Shown: positions 51,165 through 58,544 of the stretch, piece after piece | Layout: the number at the start of each line of letters is the position of its first letter | How positions within the stretch are numbered: the first letter of the stretch is position 1 | Assembly: GCA_020634515.1 (NCBI GenBank) | Contig: JACKBL010000003.1 | Span: forward strand, 558,001-622,000 | DNA length: 64,000 nt | Source: Ardenticatenales bacterium | GTDB lineage: Bacteria > Chloroflexota > Anaerolineae > Promineifilales > Promineifilaceae | Direction: 5' to 3' | Translations under genes and position numbers: made by a program | The notes under the pieces: model-generated | The model's input: the letters and a program-made list of their open reading frames with translations, nothing else | Databases searched by the model: none | Told to the model about the DNA's origin: nothing

Positions 51165-52646
51165 TCACGGCTCTTCCGGCTCGTCTTGAGCCTCCGGGAT
51201 CTCTTCCACGATGACGGCCTGGTTCGCTTCCAATTCTTCGGGCGCTACTTTGTCAATTGTCAGGAAGATGTCGGGATTGCCGTGGCAGTTGTTGCAGCTT
51301 TCCGTTTGTGGCGTCAGCCGCTGAATGTTATGAGGTGTGGCATAGCGCCAGGTTGGTTGGCTATCAAATGCCGGCATTAAACCCTCCCCATAAAAACTAA
51401 AACTCGTCGCATCCACCGGTACATGGCGCAGCGGCACATACGCATAGGGGCGGTCGCTGCTTTGCAGCGGATTGATACCGATCAGGAACGTAAAGTACGC
51501 CGCGTCCGTCGTGAAAAACGGTGTCCCGCCCGTTTCACTCAGCGCCACATGGCAACTATCACAGTTGATGTACACGGTCGCGTGGCATACCTGGCACGAG
51601 AGTACATCACCATGCAAACGATGCTGGCGCACATCATCCATGCCGGCATCATCCCGATCATGGCACGACTCACAACCTGGGGTCTCTTCCCCGGCATATC
51701 GATGAGGTGCATCAGCCTGCGCCGGATCATCAACGGACAAGCCATGCATCTGCTCACCCACGTGGCAATCAATACACGTCATGCGCCCCTGGCGGAAGTG
51801 AACATCCGCCAGCACGCCTTCATTCTTGCCCATGTACTCATTACCTACACGACTGCCGTGGCACGCGGTACAGGTGCGCGTCATCGGCGGTTTGGCGGTG
51901 AAAACATGGCCATTGAGCAGGCCCCCGCCGACGCTTGCCGGCTGGCTCACGTGGCAATCGCCACAGCTCGTGTGACAACTGGCGCAGTGGTTGCCAAACA
52001 TTTCTTGCATACCGGGATGGTCGCGGTCCGCCCCCCGCGCCTCCAGAACCGTCCAATACCCTTCTTGTGTCATGTGCAGGCTGTTGGCGGCAGTCGCCGT
52101 CTGCTCTTCATGGCAGTCGGCGCAGACAGGCGCGTTGCCTTCGCTGGGCCGGGCGACCATGTTCGCATGGGCTTTCTCTTTGTCGGGCGTGTCTACACCG
52201 TCATGGCAATCGATACAAGCAACTTCGCCATGTTCGGTTTCACCAAATGCGTCGGCATCGATCAATACCTTTTGCCATGGCTCCAACGGAGCCACAGAAC
52301 CGCCTCAACCAACCCCGGAGGAAAGCGACTCCTCCGGTTCTTCGATTGGTGCGGCCAGTTCAACCAGTGCCTGCCGGTCGCTGTGGCAAATCAGGCAGTT
52401 GCTGGCAACCGACTCAGGCGTTGGGGTGTTGGTGGGCACCTCAGTGGGCACGATGGTGGTCGCCGTAGGCGCAACGGACGTTTCGGTGGGGAGCATGGCT
52501 GTCGCTGTGGGCACGTTGACGGTCGCCGTGGCGACTGTTGTCGCCGCGGCAATAGGATAATCCTCGACGGACGCCGGACCGCTCTGACCACAAGCGGTCA
52601 ATAACAGCAACAGAATGCTCGCAAGGGCTTTGCTGAATTGCTTCAT
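51165..52646 (-). CDS. Multiheme cytochrome c lipoprotein with in-frame UGA (possible selenoprotein)
   Basis: One frame from ATG 52646 (AGAGG nine bases upstream) to 51165, broken only by TGA at codon 114. Before it: a lipoprotein signal (ALASILLLLLTACGQ), a Thr/Pro linker and one heme site CLICH. After it: GGSVAPLEPWQKVLIDADAF and ten CxxCH sites (CIDCH, CADCH, CASCH, CGDCH, CTACH, CIDCH, CESCH, CQVCH, CDSCH, CNNCH). The second part has no export signal of its own, although c-type heme attachment needs export; this argues for one 493-residue product. A hairpin just after the UGA fits the bacterial SECIS rule. Alternatives are two genes (a GTG at 52295 has GAGG upstream) or a nonsense mutation. 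Confidence 0.8.
52275..52297 (-). promoter_or_regulatory. SECIS-like hairpin downstream of the in-frame UGA
   Basis: Counted from the base after UGA (UGA at 52305-52307), nucleotides 8-17 pair with 21-30: seven Watson-Crick pairs (UGGCUCC/GGAGCCA) extended by G-U, U-G and C-G. The apical loop is GUU at 18-20, beginning with G. A short loop with an early G, 16-37 nt after UGA, on a stem of 4-16 bp, is the bacterial SECIS consensus as I know it. No sel gene is in the window. Confidence 0.5.
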
Positions 52647-52661
52647 GGGGCACATCCTCTA

Positions 52662-52681
52662 ATTGTGAAAAAATTTACAAT
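52662..52681 (-). promoter_or_regulatory. Candidate CRP/FNR-type operator before the cytochrome gene
   Basis: ATTGTGAAAAAATTTACAAT: imperfect palindrome (ATTGT...ACAAT) just downstream of the -10 box, overlapping the likely transcription start. Position suggests repression; the binding protein is unknown. Confidence 0.45.
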
Positions 52682-52685
52682 CTCA

Positions 52686-52713
52686 ATTATAAGTAATTGT
52701 TTTGTTATTTCAA
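52686..52713 (-). promoter_or_regulatory. Promoter of the cytochrome-rhodanese operon
   Basis: On the minus strand, TTGAAA (52708-52713), 16 bp, TATAAT (52686-52691), within a strikingly AT-rich stretch. A further palindrome, CTTATG...CATAAG (52744-52761), lies upstream where an activator could bind. Confidence 0.8.
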
Positions 52714-52848
52714 TCAAAAGATAGGTTTTTTCGATAGATATTGCTTATGCCATGCCATAAGTTTTTCTTTTGGATAACCCAGGTAGCTGCTTCACCCCCA
52801 TCTTCCCGGAAGCTGGATGGTAGTACTGATTTTGGGCGTGACCTGGGC

Positions 52849-52854
52849 TATAAT
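52849..52854 (+). promoter_or_regulatory. -10 box of the DUF971 gene
   Basis: TATAAT preceded by GGC, about 48 bp before the ATG. The -35 is weak (CTGATT, 17 bp upstream). A solo family B arm, TCTTCCCGGAAGC, lies at 52801-52813. Confidence 0.55.
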
Positions 52855-52901
52855 GGGATGCGAGATAGCGTGCAAATCATCGTACTATGAGGGATTAGCA
52901 A

Positions 52902-53273
52902 ATGCCGGCATCAGCCAAACCCGCCGACGTAAAAGTAGACCGAAACGCCCGCGAGATGATCATTCGTTGGCATGATGGCCCGGAGTGCCGTTATCCGTTT
53001 GACGGGCTGCGGGCCATCTGCCCCTGCGTGGAATGCAAGGGGGGGCACGCCAACATGGGCGGCGCGCCGGACCGCGTCGCCCTGTACGAAACGCCGCCAA
53101 CGGACCTGACGGTAGAAGGCGTGCAAGCCGTCGGGTCTTATGCGATTCAATTCCAGTGGAGCGACGGCCACTGGACGGGTATCTATACATGGGAATACTT
53201 ACGGGCAGCGTGCCCGCCGACTGGAGAGAACGCGAGTAACTATTCACGATCACCTTCCCGGAAGCTGTTTTGA
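52902..53273 (+). CDS. DUF971 (GBBH-like N-terminal) domain protein
   Basis: 123 residues, with GAGGG about ten bases before the ATG. The DUF971 pattern is present: IIRWHDGPECRYPFDGLRAICPCVECKGG, with CxxC and a further Cys, then VGSYAIQFQWSDGHWTGIYTWEYLR. The domain resembles the N-terminus of gamma-butyrobetaine hydroxylase and often travels with Fe-S or Mrp/ParA-type genes; it may bind a metal through the cysteines. The last ~10 residues (YSRSPSRKLF) and the stop codon are encoded by repeat family B copy 7, so the natural C-terminus has been replaced by repeat DNA. Confidence 0.88.
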   Translation: MPASAKPADVKVDRNAREMIIRWHDGPECRYPFDGLRAICPCVECKGGHANMGGAPDRVALYETPPTDLTVEGVQAVGSYAIQFQWSDGHWTGIYTWEYLRAACPPTGENASNYSRSPSRKLF

Positions 53274-53331
53274 TGCCAAATGTTCTGAATAATGAGGCGT
53301 TTTGGGCTTGACATTGAGCTTCCGGGAAGAT
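53252..53331. repeat. Repeat family B, copy 7 (long form)
   Basis: ACCTTCCCGGAAGC (53252-53265) pairs with GCTTCCGGGAAGAT (53318-53331). The 52-nt spacer resembles those of copies 4 and 5 (TGTTTTGATGCCAAATG). Its left arm lies within the DUF971 reading frame. Confidence 0.9.
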
Positions 53332-53358
53332 CTCCAGGCTGAATAATTACGAACGCGA

Positions 53359-53781
53359 ATGCTACGGATTGATCGGGCGATCATCCCATCGGGTCTGATT
53401 CGTAATGGCCGCACCTACAGCCTCATCTGGCAGAGCGGGAAACTGTATATCATTAACACGGGGCCGGCAGGCAATGAGGTGAATGCACGCGGGTTTGCGC
53501 AGCAAGCGGCCGTCAATGCGGCCCATCGCCGCATTGAGAAGAAGGTGGCGGAAGGGCAGGCGCGGCTGGCGCAAACAAACCTGGATGCGTTGGCACAAGA
53601 AAACAGACACAGCAAAGTGATCACGCCAACGCAGGTGGCGGAGGTGACGCTGAAAGAGAAGCGGGACGGGCTGGTACTGGGTATTCGCGGCAGTGCCGGC
53701 AAATTCGACTTCCGCCTGCCCCTCGACAAAAAAGAAGAAGTGGAGCAATTGCTGCAACGCCTGCGCGGCGCGGCAGCCTGA
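53359..53781 (+). CDS. Conserved-looking cytoplasmic protein of unknown function
   Basis: 140 residues. It begins with a short beta-rich half (IIPSGLIRNGRTYSLIWQSGKLYIINTG), has a charged helical middle (AAHRRIEKKVAEGQARLAQTN) and ends with a second beta segment (LKEKRDGLVLGIRGSAGKFDFRLP) and a helix (KKEEVEQLLQRLR). That is the order of a PH-like fold, but I do not recognise a named family. No signal or membrane segment. No Shine-Dalgarno. It lies between DUF971 and the LysR gene, with a family B element upstream. Confidence 0.55.
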   Translation: MLRIDRAIIPSGLIRNGRTYSLIWQSGKLYIINTGPAGNEVNARGFAQQAAVNAAHRRIEKKVAEGQARLAQTNLDALAQENRHSKVITPTQVAEVTLKEKRDGLVLGIRGSAGKFDFRLPLDKKEEVEQLLQRLRGAAA

Positions 53782-53857
53782 CCCAAAAGCGAGCGTACGA
53801 TGCAAAATTTCGCGGAACAACGGCCGCCTGGCCGTTTCTGCGGGGAGCGCGTGAACC

Positions 53858-54754
53858 ATGCTTGATGTTCACCAACTAAACGTTTTCATTGTCGCGGCGG
53901 AGAAGCTAAACTTCACGGCGGCTGCCCGTCAGCTTCACATGAGCCAACCCAGCGTCAGTCAGCATATTACCTCACTGGAAAACCAGCTCGGACAACCGCT
54001 TTTTGTGCGCGCCGGACGGCGCATGGAATTGAGCGCCGCCGGCCAGGCGCTGCTGCCATTGGCGCGGGAAGTCGTTACCCGCTCCATGCACATCGAAGAG
54101 CAAATGCAATCGCTAAAAGGGGAATTGTTTGGTGAGCTGCGCGTAGGCTGCAGCACAACGCCAGGCAAATACATTCTGCCGAAACTTCTGGCCCGCTTCT
54201 TGCGTGCGCACCCCAACGTAACAGTGTCGTGCCAGGTCAGCTCCCAGCGCACTTCCCTGGCGCGTTTGTGCGACGGAGAGGTACATTTCACCCTAGCCAG
54301 TTCGATTCAGCTCCCGTGCCGGCATCTGGAATTCTTCCCATTTCTCGATGACCAGATCAAACTCATCGTACCGCTTTCCCATCCCTGGGCCGGGCGCGGC
54401 ATCATCGAACCGGATGAGCTTTATGATGCCAACTTCATCTTTCGTGAGACCACATCCGGCACACAAACAACCGTGGAAGCCGCCCTCACGGAAGCAGGCA
54501 TCGTTGTAGACCGGCTAAACACGCTGCTCGTCCTGGGCAACTCGGAAGCCATCGCCCTTGCCGTTCAAGAAGGACTGGGGGCCGGTTTTGTATCCAGTTT
54601 CATTCTGGAAAAAGTGGTGCGCAGCGGTGTTGCCACCGTCGACATCCAGGGCGTAGCCTTCAAACGAGCCATTTATTTCGGGCGAAACAGCCGCCGCCCC
54701 GCCACCGTCGCCCAAGACACCTTTTGGTCGTTTGTGTGCCAGAACGACACGTAA
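53858..54754 (+). CDS. LysR-family transcriptional regulator
   Basis: 298 residues. N-terminal winged helix VHQLNVFIVAAEKLNFTAAARQLHMSQPSVSQHITSLENQLGQPLFVR is standard LysR. The effector domain follows (LFGELRVGCSTTPGKYILPKLLARFLRAHPNVTVSCQVSS), close in style to the CysB/CbbR/YwfK-type regulators. The target is not obvious: its neighbour on the plus strand is an unknown protein, and convergent glycosyltransferase genes follow. No Shine-Dalgarno is clear. Confidence 0.94.
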   Translation: MLDVHQLNVFIVAAEKLNFTAAARQLHMSQPSVSQHITSLENQLGQPLFVRAGRRMELSAAGQALLPLAREVVTRSMHIEEQMQSLKGELFGELRVGCSTTPGKYILPKLLARFLRAHPNVTVSCQVSSQRTSLARLCDGEVHFTLASSIQLPCRHLEFFPFLDDQIKLIVPLSHPWAGRGIIEPDELYDANFIFRETTSGTQTTVEAALTEAGIVVDRLNTLLVLGNSEAIALAVQEGLGAGFVSSFILEKVVRSGVATVDIQGVAFKRAIYFGRNSRRPATVAQDTFWSFVCQNDT

Positions 54755-54808
54755 CAAAAGACGCCCCCCGCAGGCCAGAACCACAAGATGAGTATGGTCG
54801 GCAGCCCG

Positions 54809-56962
54809 TCACGGCTCGATCTCGTACAGCGTCAGCGCCCATTCGCGCGCCAGGATTTGCCGGGGGCGATGGTCGCGGCTGCCCTCCAACGTGCCGGCGC
54901 GCAGCGTGATGTCCGCCGCCGGGGAGAAGGAAACGCCCTGCTCCGTCAGCCAGGCGGGGTCGCCCACCCAGTAGACGGCATACCCCTCCGCCTGCCAACC
55001 GCGAATGGCTCCCTGTAGTCGCGCCGCCAGATCTCCGCGCGCCAGTTGCGCCACGTCGTGCAACGTAAAAGCGTACCGTTGGTGCAAAAATTGCAGCGGC
55101 ATCCCCATAAAGTCCCCCAACCCCACGGGAGCCGGGTCGTTGAACAGTAGAACAGACGCGGCGGGCAGTTCATTCGCCGCCGCGTCTAGTTGCGCCACCA
55201 GCCCGCGCGCGTCCACCTGCCGCACCAGCCCGCGCGCTCCCCAGGCCAGCCCCCCCAGCCACAACAGCACCAGGGCAATCCCCCCTACACGCGCCCATTT
55301 TTGCCGCCGTGCCGGCAGCCAGGCCAGCAGCCCGGCCCCTGCCAGTATCGCAAAGGGCATCACGGCGGGCACGTAACGGCGCAAGCCATAAATGAGGATG
55401 GGATTGTTCTGCAACCGCCACAGGTACAGCAAGGAGAAAAACAACCCCACAAACAGCGTCGCGCCCATTTCCAGGCGGCGGCCCCGCTGCCAACGCCACA
55501 GGAGCCAGCAACTCCCCATCACACCCAACCAGACGCCCAACGGCGAGAGATACCAGCCCAACCGCTGTAGGTTCTCACGGTCGGCCACGGTGACTTGTTC
55601 GGCGGCAAACCAGTTGTTCCATACTCGCACGCCCGCCTGGCCGTAGGGACGCACAAACCAGGCATAGGCGGCCAGAAGGAGGATGACGGCCATGGCCACG
55701 ATGACGGCGGGGCGCTGCCAGCGCATCCAATGGGCGGCCAACGCTCGCCGGGGGTAGCGACGAAACAGCACCGCCAGCAACACGAGTAGAAACAGGGCGG
55801 CAACGGGCACTATGGCGAAACGGCGCAACAGGTTCAGGCCGAGGCCAAAGGTGTTCAGGAAGTAGGGGCGGCTCTGCCACCAGGCATGGACGAAGCTGTG
55901 CAGCGTGAGCAGAAAGAGGGGGAGAAAGTACCAGCCGTCCCGCCGCCGCGTTTCGCCCCGCGTCCAAAGCCAACCGAGGAGCAGCAAGGGCACGCTCCAC
56001 ACAAAAAACATGTCAATGCGCGTCAGCATCATCTCGCCCCACAGGAGGCCGGCCAGCAGTCCCCAGGTCCGCCGCGACCGATCCGTCCACCAAATGCCCA
56101 ACGCCCACACGCCCGCCCAGAGGAGAAACTGCGTCAATGTCTCCGTGGTGGGGTAGCGGCTGAACCAGATTTGCAGGCCGCTTAGCGACATGCCGCCTAA
56201 CAGAAGCAAGGCCGCCCAAGCGCCGCCGATGCGCCGCGCCAGCAGAAAGAGGGCGATCACGCTTAATGCGGCCCACAATCCGGGCAGGAGCAGGCTGGCG
56301 GAGATGCCACCCACGCCATCCGCCAGCGCAAACCAGACTGGATGAAGCGGATAAAACTGGGGAACGACCCGCCCCGCCGGCGCGCCGGGAACATAGAAGC
56401 CGGGAAACCAGTAGTAAGGGGCGGCTTCCGGCGGCGGCAGAGCGCGCAGCAGCACGGGGTATAGCGCGGGGTCTAGCCGCGCCAGCAGGGGATCGTCAAT
56501 GAGGATGCCGCCGCTGCGGTCAATGTTCGCGCCCAGGCTGACGTAGACGCCCGCGTCCGCGCCGCCGAGGATGTATTCGTGCGGGCGGAAGAAGAGCCAG
56601 GCGGCCAGGGGTAGCCAGGCGAGCAGGATGAGCGAGGTTGGATGCCATCGGCGCGCGGGGCGTGGCTCCGGGGGCGTGGCGCGGCCAAAGTATGCGGCGA
56701 CCAGCGTCAACAACGCCAGCAGCAGCGCCAGGCGCGAGAGGCTGTACCAGCCGCATTCCGCCAGCAGCAGCGCCAGCCATCCCGTGATGCCAATGCCCAG
56801 CGACAGCGCGGCAAAGGCGCGTTCCAGCATATCCGGCGCGAGCGCGGCATCCGACCCGGAGCGGGGGACGTTCGCCACGCTCCGCTCCAACCAGCGCCAA
56901 ACCAACGCGCCCAGGAGCAAATTGGCGACGACGATCAGCAAAATCGCCGGCGCATCAGGCAT
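54809..56962 (-). CDS. Multi-spanning membrane glycosyltransferase (GT39/GT83-like)
   Basis: 717 residues from ATG 56962, which overlaps the previous gene's stop by 8 bp; the upstream frame to 57103 lies inside that gene. About a dozen hydrophobic helices. The first periplasmic loop has EYILGGADAGVYVSLGANIDRSG, where an Asp follows the second helix region as in ArnT/PMT-type enzymes, and later SLSGLQIWFSRYPTTETLTQFLLW. The C-terminal ~150 residues are soluble and end LYEIEP. Such enzymes move sugars from polyprenyl-phosphate donors. It forms an operon with the GT4 gene upstream. Confidence 0.78.
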   Translation of the reverse strand: MPDAPAILLIVVANLLLGALVWRWLERSVANVPRSGSDAALAPDMLERAFAALSLGIGITGWLALLLAECGWYSLSRLALLLALLTLVAAYFGRATPPEPRPARRWHPTSLILLAWLPLAAWLFFRPHEYILGGADAGVYVSLGANIDRSGGILIDDPLLARLDPALYPVLLRALPPPEAAPYYWFPGFYVPGAPAGRVVPQFYPLHPVWFALADGVGGISASLLLPGLWAALSVIALFLLARRIGGAWAALLLLGGMSLSGLQIWFSRYPTTETLTQFLLWAGVWALGIWWTDRSRRTWGLLAGLLWGEMMLTRIDMFFVWSVPLLLLGWLWTRGETRRRDGWYFLPLFLLTLHSFVHAWWQSRPYFLNTFGLGLNLLRRFAIVPVAALFLLVLLAVLFRRYPRRALAAHWMRWQRPAVIVAMAVILLLAAYAWFVRPYGQAGVRVWNNWFAAEQVTVADRENLQRLGWYLSPLGVWLGVMGSCWLLWRWQRGRRLEMGATLFVGLFFSLLYLWRLQNNPILIYGLRRYVPAVMPFAILAGAGLLAWLPARRQKWARVGGIALVLLWLGGLAWGARGLVRQVDARGLVAQLDAAANELPAASVLLFNDPAPVGLGDFMGMPLQFLHQRYAFTLHDVAQLARGDLAARLQGAIRGWQAEGYAVYWVGDPAWLTEQGVSFSPAADITLRAGTLEGSRDHRPRQILAREWALTLYEIEP

Positions 56963-58139
56963 GGGCCGCCTCATGCAGTTGGCGCAGCACGCGGGCGACA
57001 AACGCCACGTAGGCATCGGCCACCGCTCCGCCTTGATGATGCACCGCCACATAGGCGCGGGCGGCTTCGCCCATGGCCCGTTGCCGGTCGGGGTGGTCGG
57101 CAAGGTGGCGCAGCAGAGGCAGGAGCGCGTCGGGGTCGCGGCGTGGGGGCATTTTCAAGACGATTGTGTCCGGGAGTTCCGCGTACCAGCCATCGTCGGA
57201 GACGATCAGGGGCCGTGCGGCGGCCAGCGCCCGCAGTGCGGTGGCCGAGGTTTCTCCAGCAGTGGGATAGCGCAGGTTGATGACCACGTCCACGGAGCCA
57301 ATCCAATCGACAAACGCCGCCAGATTGGGGACGTAGCCCAGGTGCGTAACGTGCGCGGCCAGATCGTGGGCGGCGATCAGGCCGGGGAGGTCCACTTCCG
57401 GGTGGACGTCGCCGACGATGAGGTAGTGGGCATGTGGGTGGGTCTGGCGCAGGCGGGCGAAGGCGGCGAGGGTCACGTCCATTTGCCGCGCGGCGGTGAT
57501 CTGGCCGAAGCTGCCCAGGAGGAGGGTGTGTGCCGGCATGCCAAGCTGCTCGCGGCGGGGTTGGCCGGGATGAATGTCGATCAAGGCGGGAATGATGCCG
57601 ACGGGGTGGTTGGTGTGGGCGCGGACGCGGGTGGCGGCGTACTGGCTGTGGACGAGTATGCCGAGGCTCAGGTCTAGCAGTCGCCGGGTCAGGGGCATGG
57701 CGAAGAGGGGATGGGGTTGGCGTTGGTATTGGATGTCTCGCGCGAGGTGAATGCCGGCATTTCCCATCTCATACCCCAATTCACGCGCATAGGCAGGAAA
57801 ATTTCCGCGGCCGGCCGTCTGGTCGGCAAGGAAATGGTGCAGCACCGCGTCGTGTAGCACCAAAATACCCGGATACCGCCGGAAAACGCGGACCATGGGC
57901 GCATGGTGTTCGCTGTTACCCATCTGGAAAAGTGCGGCATCATATCCCCAACGCCGAAAGCCGTAGTCGGCCAGGGGATATTGGGCCAGGGAACGCACGT
58001 CATCCGTTGGCGGCGCGTCCGTGAACAACGTCACCCGCGCCCGCCGCGCCAGGAACGGCAGCAGTTCGCGGCTGTAGTCGGCGATGCCCGTGCGCGCGGG
58101 TGGCAGCGGACTGAAGTAAGCCAGGGAGAGCATGGACAT
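56955..58139 (-). CDS. Family 4 (GT-B fold) glycosyltransferase
   Basis: 394 residues. It begins SLAYFSPLPPARTGIADYSRELLPFLA, the typical GT4 acceptor-side start with GIADYS, and has the donor half with LLGSFGQITAARQMDVTLAAFARLRQ and PTAGETSATALRALAAARPLIVSDDGWYAELPD, which holds the conserved Glu of the E-x7-E motif. GTG 58142 and ATGs 58139 and 58133 are possible starts; 58139 is used. No good Shine-Dalgarno. Probably assembles a surface glycan with the membrane glycosyltransferase. Confidence 0.9.
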   Translation of the reverse strand: MSMLSLAYFSPLPPARTGIADYSRELLPFLARRARVTLFTDAPPTDDVRSLAQYPLADYGFRRWGYDAALFQMGNSEHHAPMVRVFRRYPGILVLHDAVLHHFLADQTAGRGNFPAYARELGYEMGNAGIHLARDIQYQRQPHPLFAMPLTRRLLDLSLGILVHSQYAATRVRAHTNHPVGIIPALIDIHPGQPRREQLGMPAHTLLLGSFGQITAARQMDVTLAAFARLRQTHPHAHYLIVGDVHPEVDLPGLIAAHDLAAHVTHLGYVPNLAAFVDWIGSVDVVINLRYPTAGETSATALRALAAARPLIVSDDGWYAELPDTIVLKMPPRRDPDALLPLLRHLADHPDRQRAMGEAARAYVAVHHQGGAVADAYVAFVARVLRQLHEAAHA

Positions 58140-58151
58140 CACGGGGTCACG

Positions 58152-58487
58152 TTATGAATTAGAATCATCCAACGACGCCTCATCTCTTATTCCGCTCTCC
58201 GTCTTTATCATCGCGGTCAGTTCCGCCAGTTGATGAATGAGTTCCGTTTGCAGGCGATCTTGTTCGATCAAGCGGGTTTCCAGGGTTTCAATTTGCGCCA
58301 CGAGAAGCTGGTTAAAGGCGGTTTGCTGCGCCACGATGGCCTGCACGTACCAGCGGGCGGCGACGTTGTTCCAGGTGGTGCGCAGCCAGACAATAAAGGG
58401 GCCAAGAAGGGGAACCCGGGAAGTAAACGGCCGCGCCCGCAAGTGGGCGCTCTCGTGCAACAGATCAAAAGGCGCGGAATCTTTCAT
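58152..58487 (-). CDS. Small coiled-coil protein linked to glycosyltransferases
   Basis: 111 residues. A hydrophobic-amphipathic segment (SRVPLLGPFIVWLRTTWNNVAARWYVQAIVAQQ) is followed by a coiled coil (LLVAQIETLETRLIEQDRLQTELIHQLAELTAMI) and an acidic tail. The pattern is the one seen at the start of long glycosyltransferase or methyltransferase proteins in Chloroflexota gene clusters. It has no catalytic motif. It lies 12 bp upstream of the GT4 gene in the same direction and probably helps to recruit it to the membrane; this role is inference. Confidence 0.7.
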   Translation of the reverse strand: MKDSAPFDLLHESAHLRARPFTSRVPLLGPFIVWLRTTWNNVAARWYVQAIVAQQTAFNQLLVAQIETLETRLIEQDRLQTELIHQLAELTAMIKTESGIRDEASLDDSNS

Positions 58488-58544
58488 ACATCTCTCGCAG
58501 TAGGTCTAGAAACCGGGTTTCGGCGGGGTAAAGACCTGGTCGCT

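Noticed and set aside
52305..52646. Annotating the first 113 codons as a separate one-heme lipoprotein
   Set aside because: Not excluded, but the downstream frame is in phase, begins within two codons of the UGA with sensible sequence and lacks its own export signal, so one interrupted gene explains more. Both options are kept in the entry.
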